20,404 nt of DNA from Eubacterium sp. (GTDB taxonomy: Bacteria > Bacillota_A > Clostridia > Lachnospirales > Lachnospiraceae). The notes below the pieces were generated by a model, which did no database searches, had not been told where the DNA came from, and saw only the letters and a list, made by a program, of their open reading frames with translations. The position numbers and the translations under genes were made by a program. Below, piece after piece: positions 6,535 to 12,852 of this stretch; the stretch's first letter is position 1, and each line of letters opens with the position of its first letter. The stretch spans positions 1 to 20,404 of the forward strand of contig JAMPGN010000051.1 in the NCBI GenBank assembly GCA_023663915.1. Direction: 5' to 3'.

Positions 6535-6619
6535 ATGAATTTATTCTTACTGGGTATGCTTTTATAATGATGGAAAAATATTTGTGAAAAGTTTTGGATT
6601 GATTTGAGAGGAGAGTGCA

Positions 6620-6880
6620 ATGAGTACCCTTGAAAAAACAATTTCCATGATGGAAACTTTATCGGAGTCTGATTTAATAAAGATACAGGATTTGATTAGA
6701 AAACTCTTCTGGCAGCATGAACGCGAGAGGGATAATAATGTAGCAGGTAGAATCTTTAAGCCTATGTCAAGGGAAGACATTTTGAATGATGTTGAGATGG
6801 CAGAAGAAGAGATTGCCGAGGGAAAATGCAGAACTGCGGAAGAGGTGTTTGGTGGATTGGAGCGAGAATACGGATTTTGA
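6620..6880 (+). CDS. Antitoxin partner of a RelE/ParE-type toxin (86 aa)
   Basis: The product should bind and neutralise the toxin encoded immediately downstream and repress its own operon. It is an 86-aa helical, acidic protein beginning MSTLEKTISMMETLSESDL. The conserved-looking middle (FKPMSREDILNDVEMAEEEIAEG) and acidic tail resemble antitoxins found before RelE toxins in Clostridia. I do not see a clear Phd, RelB or ribbon-helix-helix motif, so the identification rests on the toxin neighbour. GAGAGGAG (6606-6613) is six bases before ATG 6620. A possible promoter has TATAAT at 6563-6568. The gene overlaps the toxin by 29 bases, as is usual for type II pairs. Confidence 0.72.
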   Translation: MSTLEKTISMMETLSESDLIKIQDLIRKLFWQHERERDNNVAGRIFKPMSREDILNDVEMAEEEIAEGKCRTAEEVFGGLEREYGF

Positions 6881-7184
6881 AGTCATATTGACCAATAAGG
6901 CGGAGATGCAGATTCAGAAAATTTTGGACTATATTTTTTATGAACTGGGAAATGCGCAGGCAGCCTATAGCGTTGAGCAGGATATGAAAAATACCGCCAG
7001 AAAACTTTTTTATATAGCGGGCAGTTTAAAGCTGTGTGATGATCCTAAGCTTAATGCTTTGGGATATCGGACGATTCATTTGGAACAGCATAAATATTTT
7101 TTGCTATATAAAATTGTTGATTTCCGTGTATATATTATTGGGATATATCATGATTTGCAAGATTATGAGAACACTCTAAAATAA
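6852..7184 (+). CDS. RelE/ParE-family type II toxin (110 aa)
   Basis: Members act as ribosome-dependent mRNA nucleases (RelE) or gyrase poisons (ParE); which applies here is not clear. The 110-aa chain has the family pattern: a beta strand (FEVILTNKAEMQIQ), a long helical hairpin (KILDYIFYELGNAQAAYSVEQDM), then strands including YRTIHLEQHKYFLLYKI and FRVYIIGIYHDLQDYENTL. GTG 6852 is preferred to ATG 6786 because GGAAGAGG (6838-6845) lies six bases upstream and the longer N-terminus would be only the out-of-frame reading of the antitoxin. It is translationally coupled to the antitoxin. Its stop is two bases from the stop of the convergent histidine kinase, with no terminator between. Confidence 0.82.
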   Translation: MDWSENTDFEVILTNKAEMQIQKILDYIFYELGNAQAAYSVEQDMKNTARKLFYIAGSLKLCDDPKLNALGYRTIHLEQHKYFLLYKIVDFRVYIIGIYHDLQDYENTLK

Positions 7185-7186
7185 TC

Positions 7187-8497
7187 TCATTCCGGCAGTC
7201 TCACCACAAACACACTCCCGCCCGCCGGATTATCATGCACGGATATTTTACCGTGGTGTCCGGTCACAATTTCATAAGCAATGGAAAGACCTAACCCGAA
7301 GTGCCCTTTCGTGCTTCGGGATTTTTCTGCCCGGTAAAAGCGGTCGAAGATGTGCGGTTTTTCTTCGTCGGAGATACCGATTCCCGTGTCGGTCACAGTA
7401 ATTTCAAAATAAGTTCGGTACTCCTTATGGTAGATCAGCGCTAATTTGATCAATCCCTGTTCCGGTGTGTAGCTGAGCGCATTATGGAGCAGGATGGATA
7501 ATACTTGCGCTATGCGGTCGGGGTCGCAGTTACAGCGGGCAAGCGGCGCGTCGGGGAGTGAGAGCGACAGCTCAATGCCTTTTTGTTCACACAGTGGCTC
7601 GAAAGCCTCGTATGCATTGAGACACAGCGTATCCAGTTCCACCGACTTACGCTCGATCGGAAAACGATTCATGCCGGAGTGGGCGAGTGTTAGCATGTCG
7701 TCGATTAAGGCATTCATGCGTTTGCCTTCGTTTCGTATGGTTTGCGAGAAGCCGCTCCGCTCGTCTTCGGAGGCGCTTTGACAGCATTCATTGCTCGCAA
7801 GGATGACGGAGAGAGGCGTGCGCAGTTCGTGTGAAGCGGCAGCGACGAATTGAAGCTGCTTTTCGTGGTTTTCCTGCAAGGGTTTCAAGAGTTTTCCGGT
7901 AAAAAACCATGAGAAGGTAAAAAGCGATAGCACGGCGCCAAGATCGATCAGTACAAAAAGAATACGCTGGCGCACGATGGAAGCGCGCAGGGATGCCAAG
8001 GAAGAGAGGATGATAATCTGCGATAGAGTGCGGCTTCGCTCGATATCGATGATAGAAGCATAGTAGTTGCCGCCTGTGGAAGAAGAAACAAACTCAAATT
8101 CGGAATGCCAGATACCGGAATAGACATTGCCTTCCGGGTCCAGATTTTCAATTTCAATCATGGAATCGTATGCGGCAAGACTTTCTGTAAGCAATTTTTG
8201 ACTAGATGGGTCAACGTTGCTGTGCAGACTATTATAGAGAAAAGGCGCGCCGTTATCTACGACGAAGATTGTATAGCCGTTCTGCGCCTCGATCTGTGTC
8301 AGCCATTGCATGGATACAGAAGTAGACTGTTCCAGACTGGCGGCGATCGTGCTTATATCGTTCTGAAAAGAGCGAAACTGATTGTCATAGAGGCTTTTTT
8401 CCGACACTTGGAGATAAAAAAGCGACATGACGATGGTGATGGCTGTGGTACTGCCGCCGCATAATATAGTAAAAAGCCAGTGAGCTTTGCGAAACAT
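7187..8497 (-). CDS. Membrane sensor histidine kinase (436 aa)
   Basis: This is the sensor kinase of a two-component pair with the upstream regulator. Start ATG 8497 (MFRKAHWLF) has AGAAAGGA seven bases before it; a longer reading from 8554 would overlap the regulator gene. Transmembrane segments lie at about 7-29 and 178-199 and enclose a 145-residue extracytoplasmic sensor domain I cannot assign. The dimerisation helix has H223 in ASHELRTPLS. The ATP-binding domain shows N339 (LLHNALSYTP), DTGIGI (370-375), FDRFYR (384-389) and GHFGLGLSIA (398-407), so the core looks catalytically complete. A typical HAMP domain is not obvious after TM2. It is co-transcribed with the response regulator across a 22-bp gap. 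Confidence 0.93.
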   Translation of the reverse strand: MFRKAHWLFTILCGGSTTAITIVMSLFYLQVSEKSLYDNQFRSFQNDISTIAASLEQSTSVSMQWLTQIEAQNGYTIFVVDNGAPFLYNSLHSNVDPSSQKLLTESLAAYDSMIEIENLDPEGNVYSGIWHSEFEFVSSSTGGNYYASIIDIERSRTLSQIIILSSLASLRASIVRQRILFVLIDLGAVLSLFTFSWFFTGKLLKPLQENHEKQLQFVAAASHELRTPLSVILASNECCQSASEDERSGFSQTIRNEGKRMNALIDDMLTLAHSGMNRFPIERKSVELDTLCLNAYEAFEPLCEQKGIELSLSLPDAPLARCNCDPDRIAQVLSILLHNALSYTPEQGLIKLALIYHKEYRTYFEITVTDTGIGISDEEKPHIFDRFYRAEKSRSTKGHFGLGLSIAYEIVTGHHGKISVHDNPAGGSVFVVRLPE

Positions 8498-8519
8498 GGC
8501 ATCATCCTTTCTGGTGCGG

Positions 8520-9203
8520 TCAGGAATCTTGAACAACCAATCCGTATCCCACACCGCGGATCGTTTTAATCTGTAAGGCGCTGCCTACGGTCTTGAGCCG
8601 TCGGCGCAGAAAGTGAACGTAATTGTCCAGATTGCCGTTTTCCACGTCACTGTCCGGTCCCCATACTTTTAGTAAAAGGGTTTCACGGGCGAGTATCTGC
8701 TCTGGCGTGTGCAGGAAACTTTCTAACAGATCACCCTCACGCCTGGATAAGGTGCTTTCTCCGGCTGGACCGGTCAGGCACATTCTGCTGGCAATCCATG
8801 TGATATCGTGGTAGGAGAGAACGTCCGGTGTGGTGTTTAATTGGAGTGACCGCCGGGTAACGCAGCGGATTCTCGCTAACAATTCCTCGAAATCGAAAGG
8901 TTTTACCAGATAATCGTCTGCTCCGGAATCCAGTCCAGCGATCTTGTCTTTTAGCGTGCCGAGTGCGGTGATCAGTATGATTGGAACATGGATGGATTGC
9001 TGGCGAAGCATGGTCAGCACTTCCGTGCCTTCATGATAGGGAAGCATGCGGTCTAGCAGAATCACATCGTAGATGTTTTGTCTTCCATAATAGAGCGCCT
9101 CATCTCCGTCATAGCAGGAATCCACGGTGTAACCATGTCCTACCAACTGCCATGTTAGAGCCTTGTTCAAGTCTTTGTCGTCTTCTGCCAGTAAAATACG
9201 CAT
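8520..9203 (-). CDS. OmpR/PhoB-family response regulator (227 aa)
   Basis: This is a DNA-binding regulator phosphorylated by the adjacent kinase. The receiver domain (1-115) has the acidic pocket EDD (7-9), phosphoacceptor D51 in VILLDRMLP, switch T79 and K101 in LVKPFD. The winged-helix domain (about 128-225) includes LSRREGDLLESFL, RETLLLKVWG and the wing motif IKTIRGVGYGL. GGAAGGAA precedes ATG 9203. The gene is divergent from the lipoprotein gene. The 415-bp region between them holds two opposed clusters of 11-bp-phased repeats, the binding-site form expected for this family, so self-control and control of the lipoprotein are likely. Confidence 0.95.
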   Translation of the reverse strand: MRILLAEDDKDLNKALTWQLVGHGYTVDSCYDGDEALYYGRQNIYDVILLDRMLPYHEGTEVLTMLRQQSIHVPIILITALGTLKDKIAGLDSGADDYLVKPFDFEELLARIRCVTRRSLQLNTTPDVLSYHDITWIASRMCLTGPAGESTLSRREGDLLESFLHTPEQILARETLLLKVWGPDSDVENGNLDNYVHFLRRRLKTVGSALQIKTIRGVGYGLVVQDS

Positions 9204-9274
9204 AGTGATCGTTCCTTCCCCATGAAATTGTAACAGTGCAGGCTTGCCTTAATATCTCTTCAAATTTACAGCGG

Positions 9275-9337
9275 CGGTTTAGGTTTGCGCTGATTTTGCA
9301 TTGCGTCGGCTTAAGTTTGTATCGGTTTAAGCCTGCA
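9275..9337. repeat. Degenerate 16-bp-period repeat in the response-regulator leader
   Basis: CGGTTTAGGTTTGCG (9275-9289), CGGCTTAAGTTTGTA (9307-9321) and CGGTTTAAGCCTGCA (9323-9337) pairwise match at 11 of 15 positions, all differences being transitions. The gap position 9291-9305 matches the first copy at 10 of 15. Starts fall on a 16-bp grid. Confidence 0.5.
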
Positions 9338-9368
9338 TCATTTCTGCCTGTCCACGATTGTCATTTAT

Positions 9369-9412
9369 ATGTTATCACAAAAATCTTTAAAGATTCTCTA
9401 AGAATTTCTTAA
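9369..9412 (-). promoter_or_regulatory. Three 11-bp-phased boxes and -10 for the response-regulator operon
   Basis: On the minus strand three contiguous 11-mers read TTAAGAAATTC (9412-9402), TTAGAGAATCT (9401-9391) and TTAAAGATTTT (9390-9380). Five bases later is TAACAT (9374-9369) with an extended TG at 9377-9376. OmpR-family regulators bind 11-bp direct repeats of this type, and no good -35 is present, so activation by the regulator is likely. Confidence 0.65.
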
Positions 9413-9417
9413 TATGT

Positions 9418-9450
9418 TTAGAGAAACCTTAGAGATTTTTCTGGTATGCT
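9418..9450 (+). promoter_or_regulatory. Two 11-bp-phased boxes and extended -10 for the lipoprotein gene
   Basis: TTAGAGA occurs at 9418-9424 and again at 9429-9435, exactly 11 bp apart. Five bases after the second 11-mer comes TATGCT (9445-9450) with TG at 9442-9443. The -35 position (9422-9427) lies inside the boxes and is not consensus, as in activator-dependent PhoB-type promoters. Confidence 0.68.
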
Positions 9451-9497
9451 TTTCATGTACAGCAGGTATTGCATATGGAAAAATTTCTATGCTTATT

Positions 9498-9521
9498 GTG
9501 AGTTTGCGAAGCGAGTCTCAC
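9498..9521 (+). other. Leader hairpin with GCGAAGC tip before the lipoprotein gene
   Basis: GTGAGTTTGC (9498-9507), GAA, GCGAGTCTCAC (9511-9521) forms a ten-pair stem with two G-T pairs and one bulged base. It lies in the roughly 160-nt leader. No T run follows directly. Its tip matches the hairpin at 6436-6454. Confidence 0.45.
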
Positions 9522-9618
9522 AAACGCGCCTGCTCGTTTTTGACCAGTATAGGTACTTTCAGAAAAGTGCAAATACAAAAGACAGTATATCATTTTAGGA
9601 GAGGAAGGCAGAATAACG

Positions 9619-11976
9619 ATGAGGGAAAGAACGAAAAAAGCAATCAGTCTCCTGCTTGCGGCATCTATGGTCTTTGCCATGGCTGGCTGTGGCGGCGGTG
9701 GAGCCGACGGACAGGATGCGGACACAGATGCGGCAAATGCCGGTATGGATGCAGGCAGTCAGGCGCAGGAAGGCGGCGAAATGGGTGAAGGTGGTCCGGT
9801 TGCCATGGGTCGTTATGTGGAGGAAGTGATCGACCTGTCGGAGCAGGCATCCCAAGCGAAGGATCTATGTGTGCGGGAGGATGGCAGCCTCGTGATCTTG
9901 GACCGGGAAGCGGGAATGCTCGTATCACAGGATCAGGGAGTCACATGGACGGAGGAGAAGCCGGACTGGTTTGACGCTGTGAAGGAAGAGGCGGGCTGGA
10001 TCAGTGATATATGTATGGTTTCCGACGGTACAGTGGCGCTGATGTATTACGTGGGCGACAGCAATGCGCTAGACCCGGAATGGCAGATGATCCTGATTTT
10101 GCCTGATGGCACGAAAGTACCCGTGGAAGCGCAGTTTTCGGGAGAGGATACGTATTTCCGGCAGGTGATCGAAGGGGATGACAACCGTATTTTTGCAAGT
10201 ACCCATACGGGGGTATATGAGGTGTACAGGGATGGCAGTGCCGAGAAGATACTGACAACGGATTATGTACCAGAATGGATTTGGATGCGGGACGGGCTGT
10301 TTTTCCTGGATAATACTTACCAGTTGGAGGAGATGCCGGCGATCTATGATCTGGAAGCGGGAGAGTACACGGAAGATGAAGTACTCGTAGAATTTACGGC
10401 GGACAATTATCCGGACAGAAATTTTAACGGGACGGATTACTGCGATATGTATCTGCTGCCTGGAAAGGAGGGAACAGTCTATCTTGCAGGAAAAAAGGGC
10501 ATACACCGTCATGTGATCGGCGGCAATATGATGGAACAGATCGTGGATGGAAATTTATCTCTTTTAAGCAATCCAGATTACCGCATTGTTGATATGATTG
10601 AGATTGGCGAGGATGCGTTTCTTGGACTTTTTGTTGGGGGCAAGGTCATTCGGTTTACTTACGATCCCGATGTTCCTACGGTGCCGGAGAATATGATTAC
10701 CATCTACAGCCTGCGGGAAGATGACAGTATCAGACAGGCGGTATCGCTCTATCAGGCGAAGCATCCGGACGTGTTTGTCTCCTACCAGATCGGTATGGTT
10801 GATGCTTCCGTGACGAGGGAAGACGCAATCAAGAAACTGAATACGGAGATCATGGCGGGGGAAGGTCCGGATCTGCTTGTGCTGGATGAACTTCCTTTTG
10901 ACTCCTATGTGGAAAAAGGAATGCTGTTAGACTTAACGGACTATCTGGCAGAGTACAGCAAGAAAGAGCCTCTTTTTGACAACGTGGTCGAGGCGCTTAA
11001 GCGTGGCGGCAAAGCATATACGGCGCCGGCAAGCATCTGTATTCCGAAAGTCGCGGCAGCAGCGGAGGGAATGGAAAATATGACGGATTTGTCAGATTTA
11101 GGGGCGGTCGTGGAAACACTGCGGAAAGAAAATCCCGAAAAAGATATTATTGCAGTCAGCGGCGAGCGCGGCGTTCTAAAAAGATTTGCAGGAACAAGTG
11201 AACCGAAGTGGATCAAAGAAGACAAAACTATTGACCGGGAGATCATCGGGGAATATCTGGAACAGTGCAGACGTATCTTTAACGCACAGATGGACGGGCT
11301 CGACGAGGAGATCAAAGAATATTATGAAGGCCGCAATGAGCGTATGCTTGAGTTAGACGGTAAAAAGATGGATGAGACGGACTGGCGGATGATCATGGAC
11401 GACATGAGTTATGTCGGAAAAGAAATCAGGATGACATCGGGCTGGATCGGCTCGCAGTATGACTATACGCAGGCAATTTCATTGCATGACAATAAAGGCG
11501 TTGAGGAGACGCAACTTGTGCCGATGCCGGGGCAGTGCAGCCATGTGTTTAAACCGGTGACGATGCTGGCGGTCAGCGCGGCATCCAAACAGACAGACGC
11601 GGTGCTGGAATTTATGGACGCATTCCTGTCCGCTGAACTCCAGAGCATGTACGACGGGCTTCCGCTCAACCAGAATGCCTATGATATCCAGTTTACGCCG
11701 AATGAGGATTATCTTGGAGAAAACGGGGAATATGGTTCAGCGATGACAACAGATGCGGAGGGGCATATAATCGAGTTTTACGCCTTTTGGCCTTCTGATG
11801 AAGAAATTGCCGCATTGAAGGAAGAATTGTCGGCGGTGAATACCGCTTATCTTCCCGATGCGATGCTGGAAGATGCGGTGTTTACGATAGGAATCGGCTA
11901 TATGAGGGGCGAGGTGACAATCGAGCAGGCGCTTGACGAGATCGAGAAGGCGGTACGGATTTATATGGCGGAGTGA
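9619..11976 (+). CDS. Lipoprotein: propeller-like N-terminal region fused to an extracellular solute-binding domain (785 aa)
   Basis: This is probably a membrane-anchored, extracytoplasmic binding or sensing protein. The signal peptide has a basic N-region (RERTKK), a hydrophobic core and a lipobox ending AMAGC with C24 as lipidation site, followed by a Gly/Asp/Ala-rich tether. Residues about 50-350 contain short beta repeats such as VREDGSLVILDRE and VSQDQGVTW that resemble BNR or propeller blades. From about 358 (MITIYSLREDDSIRQAV) the sequence follows the family 1 solute-binding fold (KHPDVFVSY, MAGEGPDLLVLDELP, YVEKGMLLDLTDYL). A solute-binding protein is normally about 400-450 aa, so this is a fusion of nearly double length. 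No permease or ATPase gene is adjacent. The divergent two-component system and shared boxes suggest regulation by it. Confidence 0.82.
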   Translation: MRERTKKAISLLLAASMVFAMAGCGGGGADGQDADTDAANAGMDAGSQAQEGGEMGEGGPVAMGRYVEEVIDLSEQASQAKDLCVREDGSLVILDREAGMLVSQDQGVTWTEEKPDWFDAVKEEAGWISDICMVSDGTVALMYYVGDSNALDPEWQMILILPDGTKVPVEAQFSGEDTYFRQVIEGDDNRIFASTHTGVYEVYRDGSAEKILTTDYVPEWIWMRDGLFFLDNTYQLEEMPAIYDLEAGEYTEDEVLVEFTADNYPDRNFNGTDYCDMYLLPGKEGTVYLAGKKGIHRHVIGGNMMEQIVDGNLSLLSNPDYRIVDMIEIGEDAFLGLFVGGKVIRFTYDPDVPTVPENMITIYSLREDDSIRQAVSLYQAKHPDVFVSYQIGMVDASVTREDAIKKLNTEIMAGEGPDLLVLDELPFDSYVEKGMLLDLTDYLAEYSKKEPLFDNVVEALKRGGKAYTAPASICIPKVAAAAEGMENMTDLSDLGAVVETLRKENPEKDIIAVSGERGVLKRFAGTSEPKWIKEDKTIDREIIGEYLEQCRRIFNAQMDGLDEEIKEYYEGRNERMLELDGKKMDETDWRMIMDDMSYVGKEIRMTSGWIGSQYDYTQAISLHDNKGVEETQLVPMPGQCSHVFKPVTMLAVSAASKQTDAVLEFMDAFLSAELQSMYDGLPLNQNAYDIQFTPNEDYLGENGEYGSAMTTDAEGHIIEFYAFWPSDEEIAALKEELSAVNTAYLPDAMLEDAVFTIGIGYMRGEVTIEQALDEIEKAVRIYMAE

Positions 11977-12053
11977 TTAGGTCGATGAACGGAGAAATAG
12001 AATAATCATAACAGTGAAGGTATCTGAACTGTTACGAAGAATCATATTATGTA

Positions 12054-12093
12054 AGGCAGGATAAGAGGGGTTTTTCTTTTCCTGCCTGTTTTT
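12054..12093 (+). terminator. Terminator of the lipoprotein gene
   Basis: AGGCAGGA (12054-12061) pairs with TCCTGCCT (12080-12087). The stem continues with AAGA/TCTT inside, and a T run lies at 12089-12093. Confidence 0.85.
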
Positions 12094-12102
12094 GCGGACT
12101 AA

Positions 12103-12131
12103 TTGACTATGAGACGGGAAATGACTATAAT
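12103..12131 (+). promoter_or_regulatory. Near-consensus promoter of the HEPN/MNT operon
   Basis: TTGACT (12103-12108), 17 bases, TATAAT (12126-12131). The predicted start near 12138 leaves a short leader containing GGAGG (12153-12157). Confidence 0.85.
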
Positions 12132-12163
12132 TTAGGGGAAAGCAGTTAGGGTGGAGGTGCATA

Positions 12164-12496
12164 ATGGATAGAATATATGCGATAGACGAAATAAGCAGCA
12201 TCATTACTCCGATTTTAGAGAAGTTTGAGGTAGAGCGTGTATGGTTGTTCGGTTCTTATGCCCGTGGAGATGCTTCGGAAAACAGTGACATTGATCTGCG
12301 GATTGAAGGAGGACAGATTCGCGGAATGTTTGGTCTGGGCATGCTGTATGATGAACTGACCAGTGCGCTATGCAAGTCAGTTGATTTAATCACAACGGAA
12401 GGATTAAACCATAAAGCAAATAGTGAACGCACAAAGGAGTTTCGTATCAATATAGGGAAGGACGAGAAGCTGATCTATGAGAGTAAGAGATCTTGA
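12164..12496 (+). CDS. MNT nucleotidyltransferase antitoxin (MntA-like, 110 aa)
   Basis: In HEPN/MNT toxin-antitoxin pairs this protein transfers AMP from ATP to a tyrosine of the HEPN RNase and inactivates it. The catalytic motif GSYARGDASENSDID is intact: G30-S31, then D42 and D44, in the required GS-X10-D-X-D spacing. A third acidic residue, D74 in KSVDLIT, is in the expected place. Length is normal for minimal nucleotidyltransferases. GGAGG is six bases before ATG 12164. The gene overlaps the HEPN gene by 20 bases, so the two are translationally coupled. It could be named mntA by analogy, but orthology is not shown. Confidence 0.9.
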   Translation: MDRIYAIDEISSIITPILEKFEVERVWLFGSYARGDASENSDIDLRIEGGQIRGMFGLGMLYDELTSALCKSVDLITTEGLNHKANSERTKEFRINIGKDEKLIYESKRS

Positions 12497-12848
12497 TGTG
12501 ATAAAGCATATGAAAGGCTATTGTACAGATATCATGAATACTGTAGAAAGGTTTGGAGATGATAGCAATATTTTTGAAAATGATTTAGATTTTAGAAATT
12601 CTGTCTGTATGAGCCTTTTGCAGATAGGAGAGCTTACGGTGCATTTGTCAGACGAGTTTCGGGGCTCGACAAAAGAGGAGATTTATTGGCCTGCCATTAA
12701 AGGAATGAGGAATGTGTTTGCACATGGTTATGGTGCAATTGATTATGATAGAGTATGGGAAACTGTAAAGGAAGATATTCCAATGCTTTTATCATTTTGT
12801 CAAAAAAAGATTGAGACATCCCAGACAACAGAGCTAGAAGGAAATTAG
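12477..12848 (+). CDS. HEPN-domain RNase toxin (HepT-like, DUF86, 123 aa)
   Basis: This is the predicted RNase toxin of the pair. The helical 123-aa protein carries the HEPN motif RNVFAHGY with R78, H83 and Y85, matching RX4HXY, where the tyrosine is the site AMPylated by the MNT partner in studied systems. The upstream helix with LLQIGELTVHLS is typical of the DUF86 group. The start at ATG 12477 lies inside the antitoxin gene. Four bases after its stop comes the start of the second MATE gene, so the toxin operon may also transcribe the transporter. Confidence 0.88.
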   Translation: MRVRDLDVIKHMKGYCTDIMNTVERFGDDSNIFENDLDFRNSVCMSLLQIGELTVHLSDEFRGSTKEEIYWPAIKGMRNVFAHGYGAIDYDRVWETVKEDIPMLLSFCQKKIETSQTTELEGN

Positions 12849-12852
12849 ACAT

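Noticed and set aside
9238..9336. Long-range inverted repeat GCAGGCTT/AAGCCTGC in the response-regulator leader
   Set aside because: Only 8 bp over an 83-bp gap; likely by chance, and the right arm is part of the 16-bp repeat.
9414..9788. Plus-strand 124-aa ORF overlapping the lipoprotein leader and signal peptide
   Set aside because: It starts at the response-regulator boxes upstream of the proposed start site and then runs out of frame through the lipoprotein gene.
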